Below the pieces are notes generated by a model, which saw only the letters and a list, made by a program, of their open reading frames with translations, had not been told where the DNA came from and did not search any database. A program made the translations under genes and the position numbers. This document shows, piece by piece, positions 35,057 through 44,276 of a DNA stretch of 64,000 nt. Position 1 is the stretch's first letter. Each line of letters opens with the position of its first letter. The stretch comes from Arthrobacter sp. PAMC 25486 (GTDB lineage Bacteria > Actinomycetota > Actinomycetes > Actinomycetales > Micrococcaceae): positions 3,680,439 through 3,744,438 of the forward strand of contig NZ_CP007595.1 of NCBI RefSeq assembly GCF_000785535.1. Reading direction: 5' to 3'.

Positions 35057-36196
35057 TTATGCGGCGACGAGCCGAACTGCTGCTTCCTGCCTGAACCCCG
35101 TAATGATGCGGCGAAGGCCGGTGAATTTGGAACGGAGCACGGGATCTTCAACGTCCACGTACAGGGGCCCGCCACCCAGTTCGCCAAGTTTCTCAGGAGT
35201 GCAGACGATAAAAACATCCTGCGGGTCAAGCTGGTGCAATATTTGGGTATCAAGCTGCTGATTGCCTCGACCAAAGAGGAATCCCTGGCCGCCAATGGGG
35301 GACAGCACTACCTGTATACGTTGTCCGCGCGTTAAATCGTGCAGTTGTGCTGCGGAACAATCGGCGGCGACGACCCGGCCGCGGTGCACTACGTCCACAC
35401 CCAGGAGGGTCGACTCCAAGTTGAGTCCGCCGGCAATCGCCGACACTGTGGTGCCGGGCCCCAGCAGGCACATTGCATCAGGATCCATGCGGGCGTGGCA
35501 TTCCTTGGCCAGCCCGGCCAGGGAATCCTGGGATTCAGGGCGGGAGCCCAGTTTGCCGCCCTGCACCTGGCGCCCCGAACCGAGTACCTTCACACGTTCA
35601 TACAGGACGGAGGAAATGATGCCCTCGCGGCGGGCCTGTTCATCAATGTCGACGATTTCGGCAGTGCTAGTGGTGGCCCTGCCCTGTGCCAATTGCGCAA
35701 CCAGGGCGGCGGCGGACTCGGGGGATCTGGCAAAAACGCCCGACTGCATTTTGACGCCTGCCGGGATCCCCAGTAGAACATCGTCCGGGCCGAGGCGTGC
35801 GGCGACATCCCGGGCGGTCCCATCGCCGCCCACAAACGTGATGACGTCCAATTCCATTGCCGAAAGTTCCGTGACAACGGCACGCGTGTGGGAGGCCGTC
35901 GTCCTCCCGGAGACAGTGACCGGGACGACGACGGTCGGCTGGCCCAGCCCCGTCTGCCGGGTTGCATCCTCCCCCAGCGGACCGGGACCGCACACCAGCT
36001 CATGGCGAACATTGAGACGGGCGAGTTCACGCAGAAAACTCACTGCCCGGTCCCCACTGTGGGGGACAGCTCCCCGTCGCAGCGCTTCCCGCTGGATGTC
36101 TTCCCCATCGCTGCCCTTGAGCCCGGCCGGCCCGCCCAGCCCCGCGACGGGGTTGACGACCAAGCCGACGCGTATTGCCTGCCCGAGCGGGTTCAT
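35057..36196 (-). CDS. AcoX-like ATP-NAD kinase-family protein
   Basis: The 379-aa protein has the NAD-kinase/diacylglycerol-kinase signatures VGLVVNPVAGLGG at the N-terminus and ITFVGGDGTARDVAARLG with GIPAGVKMQSGVF in the middle. The C-terminal part (LLGPGTTVSAIAGGLNLESTLLGVDV, SPIGGQGFLFGRGNQQL) is that of the AcoX group, named from acetoin clusters and of unclear function. GGDGT suggests ATP binding. Its start overlaps the end of gcvPB by 4 bp, so it is coupled to the glycine decarboxylase subunits, an association worth noting. Confidence 0.88.
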   Translation of the reverse strand: MNPLGQAIRVGLVVNPVAGLGGPAGLKGSDGEDIQREALRRGAVPHSGDRAVSFLRELARLNVRHELVCGPGPLGEDATRQTGLGQPTVVVPVTVSGRTTASHTRAVVTELSAMELDVITFVGGDGTARDVAARLGPDDVLLGIPAGVKMQSGVFARSPESAAALVAQLAQGRATTSTAEIVDIDEQARREGIISSVLYERVKVLGSGRQVQGGKLGSRPESQDSLAGLAKECHARMDPDAMCLLGPGTTVSAIAGGLNLESTLLGVDVVHRGRVVAADCSAAQLHDLTRGQRIQVVLSPIGGQGFLFGRGNQQLDTQILHQLDPQDVFIVCTPEKLGELGGGPLYVDVEDPVLRSKFTGLRRIITGFRQEAAVRLVAA

Positions 36197-37878
36197 CGGT
36201 GATGGGCCTTGGGCGGGCGCTGCCTTTGCGTCAGGTCCGCCGCTGCCTGCCAGCGTGGCGGGGCTGGAAACTTCTCACCGCCGTACTTTCTACGGTACGC
36301 GCGCCAGGACGTGGCCCAAGTGTCGGGGTCCGTCATTGCATCTACGTCAACGGTGTGGATGCTGCTGCGGTGGGGTGCGCTGTGCAACAATTCCGGGTTG
36401 GTGCGTGCTTCCTGGGCGGTATGGCGCAATGCGGCAATGTACTCGTCGAGCTCACGCTTGGAATATGACTCGGTGGGTTCCAAGGTCACAGGTTCCGGGA
36501 CGATATACGGGTGATGGCTCGTCCAATAGTGGAAGCCGTAGTCGGCCATGCGGGCACCGATTTCACCGGTCGTAATACCGGTCTGCGCCGTCAGGTCAGA
36601 CCAGCTGTAGCGCACCTGCTCCACCCGGTGCTGGCCCTCAGAATAAGGGACACTGATACCGTCGATTTTCAGGACTTCGGCGAGTAGATAATTGTTGTTT
36701 AAGACTGCGATTTCTGAAACCTGACGCAGTCCCTCCGGGCCCAACGAGCGGATCCAAGCGTAGGCGCGGATCAAGTTCGGAATGACCCCATGGAACGGGC
36801 GGACATCGGCGGTGGCCGCGTCGTCCTGCGCCGTCAGCGTGTAGCCGGTGTCACTGGGACGAACCCGGCGCCCGGGCAGGAATGGCGCCAACTCGGCGGT
36901 GGCTCCAATAGCTCCGGCAGCAGGACCTCCACAGGCGTGAGGCGTCGAGAATGTTTTGTGCAAGTTGAAGTGGCACAGGTCAAAGCCGGCTTCCCGTGCC
37001 CGGGTGATTCCCAGCAGCCCGTTGGCATTCGCTTGGTCGTAGACGCATATGCCACCCACCGCATGCACTGCATCCACGTACTCGGTGATGCGCGGATTGA
37101 AGATGCCCGTGTCCTCGGGGTTGGTTATGAACAAGGCCGCAGTCCGCTCGGACAACACCGATTTGAGCGCCTCAAGGTCGGGGAAGCCGTTTTCGTCGGG
37201 GTACAAGGTGATCACCTTGTACCCCGCGGTTTTGGCCGTCGCAGCATTTGATGGGTGGGAAAAGATGGTGGTGATCACCTCATCGCGGACCTGCCCGGCG
37301 CCCCGGTCCGCATGGTAGGCCTGGACGATCTTCACGTTGCCATAGATGGCAGCGGACCCCGATCCTGCCTGCAGGCTGACTGCATCCATGCCCGAGATTT
37401 CCGCCAGATAATCTTCGAGTTCGGACAGGACCTGCAAGGTGCCCTGGACGGTGGACTCGTGCTGAAGCGGATGCATGTGCACGGACTGTGGCGAGCGGAC
37501 AAAGCGCTCGTTAGCCTTGGGGCTGTACTTCATGGTGCAGGTGCCCTGGCCGATGTCCACGTTCAGGTCCGCGCCCAAAGTTTCCTGCGAGAGGCGCAAA
37601 TAATGCCGGAGCACCTGGGACTGCCCAATTTGCGGCAACGTCAGAGCTGCCGTGCGGCGGAACGACTGCTCAGGCGTGCCCTGAAGATCGGCGGCCTCGA
37701 CGACGGGCACGTGGATCCCTTGATGCCCTTCCGCATGGAGCTGGAAGATCAAAGGCTCATCCCATCGAACGGCCTGATATTCGCGCAAAAGCGGTTTTTC
37801 GACCGTAAAAACAGACTCCCGCTGAGTCTCGGCCCGTGGGGTGGCCGGATCGGTAGGAACAGATTCGAGTGGAGTCAT
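36193..37878 (-). CDS. gcvPB: Glycine decarboxylase P-protein subunit 2
   Basis: This 561-aa PLP enzyme is the C-terminal-half homologue of P-protein. It contains the PLP-lysine motif FNLHKTFSTPHACGGP, preceded by VYDQANANGLLG, and FIQGTCTMKYSPKANE-like sequence (GQGTCTMKYSPKANE) near residue 110. With subunit 1 it decarboxylates glycine and passes aminomethyl to lipoyl H-protein. It overlaps gcvPA by 4 bp and the AcoX-like gene by 4 bp. The first 45 or so and last 40 residues are longer than in typical subunits. No H-, T- or L-protein gene lies in the window. Confidence 0.93.
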   Translation of the reverse strand: MTPLESVPTDPATPRAETQRESVFTVEKPLLREYQAVRWDEPLIFQLHAEGHQGIHVPVVEAADLQGTPEQSFRRTAALTLPQIGQSQVLRHYLRLSQETLGADLNVDIGQGTCTMKYSPKANERFVRSPQSVHMHPLQHESTVQGTLQVLSELEDYLAEISGMDAVSLQAGSGSAAIYGNVKIVQAYHADRGAGQVRDEVITTIFSHPSNAATAKTAGYKVITLYPDENGFPDLEALKSVLSERTAALFITNPEDTGIFNPRITEYVDAVHAVGGICVYDQANANGLLGITRAREAGFDLCHFNLHKTFSTPHACGGPAAGAIGATAELAPFLPGRRVRPSDTGYTLTAQDDAATADVRPFHGVIPNLIRAYAWIRSLGPEGLRQVSEIAVLNNNYLLAEVLKIDGISVPYSEGQHRVEQVRYSWSDLTAQTGITTGEIGARMADYGFHYWTSHHPYIVPEPVTLEPTESYSKRELDEYIAALRHTAQEARTNPELLHSAPHRSSIHTVDVDAMTDPDTWATSWRAYRRKYGGEKFPAPPRWQAAADLTQRQRPPKAHHR

Positions 37879-39287
37879 TTCACGATGCCCTTCAGTGCGG
37901 TGGCCAGCTGGTCAATGTCAGTAGTTGAGGTTAGTTCCGTGACGCAAACAATCGCCGTGCGCTCGGAATCGATCGAGTCCGCACATTCAGGGGCCAACAC
38001 CGCCTGAATCTCTGCCCCGCCATAGATGCCCTGCGCCAACAAAGCACTATTGACCTCCGCCACGTTTTGGCTGCGATAACGGATGGCGAACTCGCGCCAG
38101 TGCGCTGTGTCTTCGTGCAAGACCGCAAGGCCATCGATGCAGGCAAGGGCCCGCATGGCGTATCGGGTTCGGCTGGCGATTGTGTCACCAATGGCACCCA
38201 TGCCAGCGGGGCCCATGAGCGCCAGGTAGGCGCCGGCGGTGATGCCCCAGAGTGCCGCAGCCGTCCCCACCCACTCGACGCCTTCATCACGCATGGCCAG
38301 CGACGTACGCTCATAGGCGACATCGCAGAACCCCAATTCTCCTGCCACCCTAGTGGGGGCAAGCCCAAACAGACGGGAGGGAAACTCGAAAACGAACCTT
38401 TCGTCGTCGTGCGTGGCAATGAAGCCGCCATTGGCACCGCCAAAGTGCATGCCCAAACCCAGCGATTGAATGTCGCCGCACACGATGTCCGCGCCCCAGG
38501 AGGCTGGGGATTCCATGAAACCCAGGCTGAGCGGGTCCGTGGAACAAACCATTATTGACCCGTTGGCGTGTGCAGCCGCCGCAATCAGTGAAGCCTCCTG
38601 TTCGATCGCGCCAAAGATGTTGGGAGTTTCCAGGAAAACGGCGGCAGTGTCATGATCCAGCAGGGCCAGAACATCGTCGGCATGGACATGACCAGTTTCC
38701 GGGCGTACCGGTACATAGGTGACGTCCATGGCGCCAGCTAAGAAGGTGTCGATCTTGGCCCGTTTGCCACCGGCAATGGCCTCGGAGACAATGACGCGCG
38801 GACGCCCAGTGATGCGCCCCGCCATCCGAAGGGCAGTGGCGGCCGCCTGGTAGCCGTCATAGGTGGGGACGTTCACCACATCCATTTCCAACAGTTCCGC
38901 CATCAGCGATGTGTATTCATAGATGGCCTGCCATTTGCCATGGTCTTCATAGGGCTCGCCGGCATATGCGGTCAGGAATTCGGCACGTTGGTTGATTTCA
39001 TCACAGACAGCCGGCACATGGTGGTTGTAGCAACCCGACCCCAAAAAGGAGAGCACATCCGTGGTTGGCGTGTTCCGTGACAGGAGGCGTTGCATATGGC
39101 GGTCCAGCTCGGCCTCGGCGCTCAACGCCGGGGGCAGGTCCAGGGGAGCAGTGAGGCGCAGCCCAGCGGGAATGCTGGCGAAAAGCTCCTCGATTGAGTG
39201 GACGCCAATCACCTCGAGCATGGCCTGTTTCGTTGCCGGTGCGGAGTTCGGAATATAGGGGTGAACGGGCGTTGAAAGTTGGTCCAT
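37875..39287 (-). CDS. gcvPA: Glycine decarboxylase P-protein subunit 1
   Basis: The 470-aa protein is the N-terminal-half homologue of P-protein: PYIPNSAPATKQAMLEVIGV at the start, FLGSGCYNHHVPAVCDEI, LTAYAGEPYEDHGKWQAIYEYTS with the core of the subunit-1 signature, and GLGMHFGGANGGFIA. It lacks the PLP lysine, as expected. GGAGG precedes the ATG at 39287, the first gene of the leftward run. Most actinobacteria use a fused P-protein, so the split form in this island suggests transfer or a specialised duty. Confidence 0.93.
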   Translation of the reverse strand: MDQLSTPVHPYIPNSAPATKQAMLEVIGVHSIEELFASIPAGLRLTAPLDLPPALSAEAELDRHMQRLLSRNTPTTDVLSFLGSGCYNHHVPAVCDEINQRAEFLTAYAGEPYEDHGKWQAIYEYTSLMAELLEMDVVNVPTYDGYQAAATALRMAGRITGRPRVIVSEAIAGGKRAKIDTFLAGAMDVTYVPVRPETGHVHADDVLALLDHDTAAVFLETPNIFGAIEQEASLIAAAAHANGSIMVCSTDPLSLGFMESPASWGADIVCGDIQSLGLGMHFGGANGGFIATHDDERFVFEFPSRLFGLAPTRVAGELGFCDVAYERTSLAMRDEGVEWVGTAAALWGITAGAYLALMGPAGMGAIGDTIASRTRYAMRALACIDGLAVLHEDTAHWREFAIRYRSQNVAEVNSALLAQGIYGGAEIQAVLAPECADSIDSERTAIVCVTELTSTTDIDQLATALKGIVK

Positions 39288-39451
39288 GGATACCTCCTGG
39301 ATAGTGTGCTGTGACGGACCGCCAATGGCAGGTTTCATTTGAATCTACGGAGGTATCTTGTCGATTCAGATATCCAGAACGGACAATTCTGCTGAATCCT
39401 TATACGTCATGTCTAAGCTGGCTCTTCGACGCACTGCCTAGAGTGGAACCC
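39288..39451. promoter_or_regulatory. Divergent gcvPA/amidohydrolase control region
   Basis: The 164 bp between the divergent starts should hold both promoters. Short inverted motifs are visible: CAGAA-7 nt-TTCTG (about 39373-39389) and TGAATC/GATTCA (about 39339 and 39364). Either could be the PucR/CdaR regulator's site. It is too short for a tandem glycine riboswitch, and I see none. Confidence 0.4.
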
Positions 39452-41092
39452 ATGAAGCTGGATTTCCTGATTAAGAACGCAAATATCCTCACCATGAACC
39501 CGGCCCGGCCCTGGGCGCATTCCTTGGGCGTATGGAACGGGCGCATTGCCGGACTTGACGACGACGTCACGGCACTGCCAACACACCGAACCATTGATCT
39601 TGGCGGGTTGACGGTGACACCTGGATTCCAGGATGTGCACAACCACATGGCGGCATTTGGGCAACAGCTGCAGGAGATTGACGCCAGCGGGTTCACGTCG
39701 GCCGAGGAACTCTATGATGCCGTGGCCGCCAGCGCTGCGGAGAATCCCAACCGTGAATGGATCACCGGTTCCGGCTATGACCAGACACGCATTGGAGGAC
39801 ACCCCGAACGGCACAAGCTTGATGCTGCGTCGCAAGGACGAAAGGTCATGTTCATACACCGGACTTCTCACATGCTGGTGGCGAGTACGGCCGTCTTTGA
39901 GACCGTCGGTGCCATGCACCCCGACTATCCAGTGAGGGCTGGCGGTTTTCTTGAGCGGGATGCCGACGGCATACCCACCGGTCTCGTGGCGGAGCAGGCA
40001 ATGGCGCCTTTTAGGGATCTTCGCAAACCTTTCAGTGAACTGGACTTGGTTACCGCACTGGGGCTAGCCAGTGAACAGTATGTGGCGGAGGGGTTGACAT
40101 CAGTGGCGGAGGCCGGAATCGGGGCTTCCCCCATTGTGGGGTCCAGCCCCGTGGAGCTCGCAGCCTACCAGCGCGGCCACGAATCAGGCGCCATCCGCGT
40201 GCGAACACAGCTCATGGTGGCCATGGAGAATTTTCACCCCCTGGCCACGGCTCCTTCCGACGGGTACAGCCAAGGAATCGACCTGGGAATGCATACGGGG
40301 TTTGGTGGAGAACGGCTCAGCATTGGCCCGGTCAAAATATTCACCGACGGCGCTCTCATGAGCCGCACCGCATCCATGACCGAGAATTTCTGCGGACACA
40401 ACCATGCCGGAGTCATGCAATTTGGTTTTGAGCAGTTGCGGGACCTTGCCGTGGCGGCACACACCGGAGGCTGGCAGCTGGCCGTGCACGCCATTGGCGA
40501 CCACGCCGTTGACGTCGCGCTGGATGTTATTGCCGCAGCAACCGCCTCGAAGCGACGCCCGGATCCGCGCCACCGGATTGAACACGCATCAGTCGTGCGC
40601 GAAGATCAGTTGACCCGATTTGTTGAATTGGGTGTCATTCCTTCGCCGCAGGGACGGTTTGTCCATGAGCTTGGCGACGGTGTTGCCGAGGTCGTTGGAA
40701 TCGAGCGGATGCCATGGACCTACAGGCACAAGTCGTTCCTGGACGCGGGGCTTGTGGTGCCGGGCGGTTCCGACCGTCCAGTGGTCAAGGGTGCTCCGTT
40801 GCCCGCCATGCAAGCAATGGTGGAACGGCTGACATCCTCAGGACGGGAGTTCTCCCGGCACGAGGGCGTCTCAGCCTTCGAGGCGTTGCGGAGTTATACG
40901 GTGCATTCGGCTTTTGCCTCCAGGGAAGAACATTTCAAGGGATCCTTGAAGTCCACTTATGTGGCCGACCTGGTGGTGCTGGATCAAGACCCCCTAGCAG
41001 TCCCCACGGAGGCGATCGGCCATATAAATGTGCTGGCAACGATCATTGGCGGTGCTGTCGAGTTTGACCCGCAAGGCATCATGGCCGGCTAG
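39452..41092 (+). CDS. YtcJ-type metal-dependent amidohydrolase
   Basis: The 546-aa protein fits the amidohydrolase 3 (YtcJ) family: LIKNANILTMNPARPWAHSLGVWNGRIAG at the start, metal motif GFQDVHNHM (His-x-His), the long insert typical of the family, KIFTDGALMSRTA, HAIGDHAVD, HRIEHASVV and GSDRPVVKGAPL. It should hydrolyse an amide or cyclic ureide in the cytoplasm. The ATG at 39452 begins the family N-terminus; a longer reading from 39311 lacks support. Its 3' end overlaps the converging PucR gene by 14 bp. Confidence 0.9.
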   Translation: MKLDFLIKNANILTMNPARPWAHSLGVWNGRIAGLDDDVTALPTHRTIDLGGLTVTPGFQDVHNHMAAFGQQLQEIDASGFTSAEELYDAVAASAAENPNREWITGSGYDQTRIGGHPERHKLDAASQGRKVMFIHRTSHMLVASTAVFETVGAMHPDYPVRAGGFLERDADGIPTGLVAEQAMAPFRDLRKPFSELDLVTALGLASEQYVAEGLTSVAEAGIGASPIVGSSPVELAAYQRGHESGAIRVRTQLMVAMENFHPLATAPSDGYSQGIDLGMHTGFGGERLSIGPVKIFTDGALMSRTASMTENFCGHNHAGVMQFGFEQLRDLAVAAHTGGWQLAVHAIGDHAVDVALDVIAAATASKRRPDPRHRIEHASVVREDQLTRFVELGVIPSPQGRFVHELGDGVAEVVGIERMPWTYRHKSFLDAGLVVPGGSDRPVVKGAPLPAMQAMVERLTSSGREFSRHEGVSAFEALRSYTVHSAFASREEHFKGSLKSTYVADLVVLDQDPLAVPTEAIGHINVLATIIGGAVEFDPQGIMAG

Positions 41093-42623
41093 GCCCCTCG
41101 GCCTGGGCCATCTCGCGGAACTCAGATGCCAGCCACAATTCAAGAAGATCCGAGGCGTTGTTCAGGTCCCGGCCTGTGAGCTCGGAGATTTTTGCCAGAC
41201 GGGCGCGCATCGTATGGCGGTGGACGCCAAGCTGAATCGCGGCGGATTCAACATTGCTGGCATTCTCCAGAAACGAGCGCAGGGCCAGAACCAGTTGCGA
41301 CGTGCCTTGAAGATCCTTGTCGTCCAAGGGCTGCAGGACGGCGTCCGCGAAATTGGCCCGTTCTGCGGGGTCGCCAAGCATCAGCATCGCCCGGTAGCCG
41401 CTGCTGCCCTGCAACGCGATGAAAGGGACGTTGCGGCTTTTTGCAAGGTCTCGTGCACGGGCGGCCTGGCGCAGGCTCAAGGCCGAATTCTCTGGATTCA
41501 CAACGGTGCCCATGCCGACAGGACCGGTGCCGGCTTTGGCGAGGATTTCAGTGAGGGCAGCGGCGACCTCTTCGGTGGGATCACAGAGGAGCATGATCAA
41601 TTCGCCTGCCCTTCTCCGGGTCAGCACGTCAGAGCAGGCATCCTTGAGCCCAGACACGATGGCAGTGACCAGCGGGGCGCTGGTGCCTTCCGGCAAGGAA
41701 ACGCACTGGACGGTGGTGCATTCCACCCCGGCTCGGGCAAGTCGGACTGTGGCCTCAATGGGGCTCAAGTTTCCGGCGGTCAGGGCGTCGACGGCGCGGC
41801 CCCGGGCCACCCGGTTCTGATAGTTTCCGGAATGGCGCAGTTCCAGGAGCACACACAAAAGTGATGTCACCATGCTAAGGATCGCCCGGTCGTAGGTGGA
41901 CATTTGGCCGCGTTTGACGGCGATCATGACGCCCCGCAGCCGACCTTGTGTGCCAAGCGGCGAGACGACTGTCGCATCGACGGCATCGTCGGTGGTGATC
42001 GACCAGCGAAGGCCGTCAAACATGCGGTCCCGGATCTCATCTCGCCGCAGCTCAAATTCGTTCTGCGCCACGGCACCGCTGCTGGCCACGAGGCGAAGTG
42101 TCGGGTCGTAGACGGCGGAGATGAAGCTCGTGTTCGATGCGAACGCCCGCAGGACGGCGTCCACACCGTCTGGGGAAACCGCCGCTTCGGACAACTGGCG
42201 TTGGGCCAGGAGGGCTCGGCGTAACGGTTCCGTTTGTTCCTGGTTGAGCGCGTCACTGACACGGCGGACCACTGATTGCAACGCCGTGTCTTCTGGCACA
42301 TGCACAAGCACAAGGCCGGACGCATCCGCCGCATCCACCAGCATGGCGGGAATAGTGTTGTGCGGGAGTGAGCCCCCGGTGCTCAGGCCCAAGGCGGCAA
42401 CGCCTGTCGCGGCCAAGCGTGCGCAGTAGTCGAAGGTGTCGGTTGGGTCACGGAACAGGTCAAGCCCCGTGGTGAGTAACAGTTCTTGTCCAGCGAGCCA
42501 TGGTGTGGGGTCGTGCAGCTCGCTGACATGGGCCCACTTGACCTCCGGGTCCGCACTCCGTGGTCCTGCAACACGGGTTAAGCCAAGCTCTGGGAAGACT
42601 AGGACGGTGGAAAGTCTCAACAA
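41079..42623 (-). CDS. PucR/CdaR-family transcriptional regulator
   Basis: The 514-aa protein has an N-terminal PucR sensor domain (about 1-130: KWAHVSELHDPTPWLAGQELLLTTG), a middle GGDEF-like CdaR domain (about 300-420), and a C-terminal HTH (FLENASNVESAAIQLGVHRHTMRARLAKI near 450-480). Such regulators control purine, amino-acid and polyamine catabolism in response to the substrate. It is placed between the two divergent parts of the island and is transcribed towards the amidohydrolase and away from the second MHS gene. Confidence 0.9.
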   Translation of the reverse strand: MLRLSTVLVFPELGLTRVAGPRSADPEVKWAHVSELHDPTPWLAGQELLLTTGLDLFRDPTDTFDYCARLAATGVAALGLSTGGSLPHNTIPAMLVDAADASGLVLVHVPEDTALQSVVRRVSDALNQEQTEPLRRALLAQRQLSEAAVSPDGVDAVLRAFASNTSFISAVYDPTLRLVASSGAVAQNEFELRRDEIRDRMFDGLRWSITTDDAVDATVVSPLGTQGRLRGVMIAVKRGQMSTYDRAILSMVTSLLCVLLELRHSGNYQNRVARGRAVDALTAGNLSPIEATVRLARAGVECTTVQCVSLPEGTSAPLVTAIVSGLKDACSDVLTRRRAGELIMLLCDPTEEVAAALTEILAKAGTGPVGMGTVVNPENSALSLRQAARARDLAKSRNVPFIALQGSSGYRAMLMLGDPAERANFADAVLQPLDDKDLQGTSQLVLALRSFLENASNVESAAIQLGVHRHTMRARLAKISELTGRDLNNASDLLELWLASEFREMAQAEGPSRP

Positions 42624-42857
42624 GGGCTCTCATGCTCCATTCGCGGTGTAAGAATCCGCATAGTTCCCTGCCTGGTGCAGCAGTCCGGGGTGTTGATTAC
42701 AAGCCTGATCCTTCGATGTGCCAAGGGCGCTATCCGCACTGGATAGACAAGTCTCCAGAATGTACTTGGCGGATATTCGAGTGACCACCATCTCATGAAA
42801 GTCTCATGTGAGGCAAAGCACATCGGCGGACGGTCCGCACTTACAAAGGAGACACAG

Positions 42858-44207
42858 TTGAGCACCAACACCACTTCGCGTCGCGCACTAAACCGTGTCG
42901 CCGCATCAGCCTTCGCTGGCACGGCAATGGAATGGTATGACTATATTTTGTATGGCACGGCATCCGCCGTCGTTTTTGCTCATTTGTTCTTCCCTTCACA
43001 TGATCTGGCTGTGGCGACCATGTTGTCATTTGCGACCTTTGCCGCGGGATTCGTGGCACGGCCATTGGGTGCCATCATCTTTGGCCATCTCGGCGACAAA
43101 TTGGGGCGCCGAACCGCGGTCATCGGCTCGATCGTCTTGATGGGTATCTCCACAGGAGTAATCGGCCTGCTTCCGAACTATCCGGCCGTGGGCATCATTG
43201 CGCCGCTGGCGCTGCTGCTGCTTCGGTTGTTTCAGGGCATCTCCGCTGGCGGCGAATGGGGAGGAGCAATGGTGTTGGTTCTGGAGCATGCGCCGAAAAA
43301 GAAGCACGGTATCTACGCAGCGATTCCCCAGCTTGGCTCACCCGTAGCTACACTGCTCTCCACGGGTGCGCTGGCCATCGTGGCAACGCTTCCCAACGAC
43401 GACTTCCTGACTTGGGGCTGGCGTATCCCCTTCCTGATGGCATTCCCCTTTCTTGGGGTGGCGTTGTACCTTCGCTTCCGTGTCGAGGAATCCCCAGTCT
43501 TCAAACAGATGCAGGCCGAGCATGTCGTCGTCAAGGTGCCCCTTGTTAGCGCCATCCGTCATACGGGCGGCCGCATGCTCCTTGGTGGCATGGCAGCGCT
43601 GCTGGGCGGTTCGGGCTTCTTCATCATGACCACATTCATGATCAGCTACGGCACCAACGTCTTGGGTTTTGAACGTCAAACAATGCTCAACGCCACGCTA
43701 TTCGGGGCGGTGGCCCAGATCGTCGTCATCGTTGTTTCGGGGCGGATGGCAGATAAAATCGGTGCTTGGAAGGTCTGCGCCGGCGGGGCGCTAATCTCAG
43801 CTTTGGCCGCGTTCCCGGTATTTGCGCTGGTGGACACGGGTAACGCAGCACTTGCCACTCTGGGTGTCGTCCTCGGGATGGGGGCCTTGACCATCCCCTA
43901 CGGTCCCATCGGTTCCCTGCTCTCAGGCATGTTTCCCGCCCAGTACCGGTACAGTGCCATGGCCGTCTCCTACAACGTTTTTGGCATCATTGGAGGTTTC
44001 CTGCCCATCATTTCCCAGGTCCTGCTGGTTCAGACAGGCAACGCGTCCTGGGGTGTTGCGCTCTTGCTTATGGGAGTGTCCCTCATCAGCATGGTCGGGG
44101 CCATAGGTGCAGGCTCGCGCGGCGTGGCGGCCAAGCGGGCCAAGGAGGACATCGCCGAGCAAGCTCGCGGAACGTCCGACTCCGACGACGACATGGTGCC
44201 AGCCTAG
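42858..44207 (+). CDS. MHS-family MFS transporter (second of two)
   Basis: The 449-aa, 12-TM symporter has the MHS signatures FAGTAMEWYDYILYGTAS, GFVARPLGAIIFGHLGDKLGRR, LFQGISAGGEWGGAMVL and TWGWRIPF. The start is taken as TTG 42858, with AAAGGAG 7 nt upstream; ATG 42795 has no ribosome-binding site. It leads a rightward operon with the ThDP enzyme and aldehyde dehydrogenase, so it probably imports their substrate. Confidence 0.92.
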   Translation: MSTNTTSRRALNRVAASAFAGTAMEWYDYILYGTASAVVFAHLFFPSHDLAVATMLSFATFAAGFVARPLGAIIFGHLGDKLGRRTAVIGSIVLMGISTGVIGLLPNYPAVGIIAPLALLLLRLFQGISAGGEWGGAMVLVLEHAPKKKHGIYAAIPQLGSPVATLLSTGALAIVATLPNDDFLTWGWRIPFLMAFPFLGVALYLRFRVEESPVFKQMQAEHVVVKVPLVSAIRHTGGRMLLGGMAALLGGSGFFIMTTFMISYGTNVLGFERQTMLNATLFGAVAQIVVIVVSGRMADKIGAWKVCAGGALISALAAFPVFALVDTGNAALATLGVVLGMGALTIPYGPIGSLLSGMFPAQYRYSAMAVSYNVFGIIGGFLPIISQVLLVQTGNASWGVALLLMGVSLISMVGAIGAGSRGVAAKRAKEDIAEQARGTSDSDDDMVPA

Positions 44208-44276
44208 GCCGACACTGTATTGCCAGGCCGCACCGGGTCCGTCCCGGCCGAACGAACCAACAAGAAGGAAGAATTC

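Noticed and set aside
39288..39451. Glycine riboswitch before the glycine decarboxylase genes
   Set aside because: The divergent gap is 164 bp and lacks the conserved aptamer pattern on either strand; short inverted motifs fit a protein operator better.
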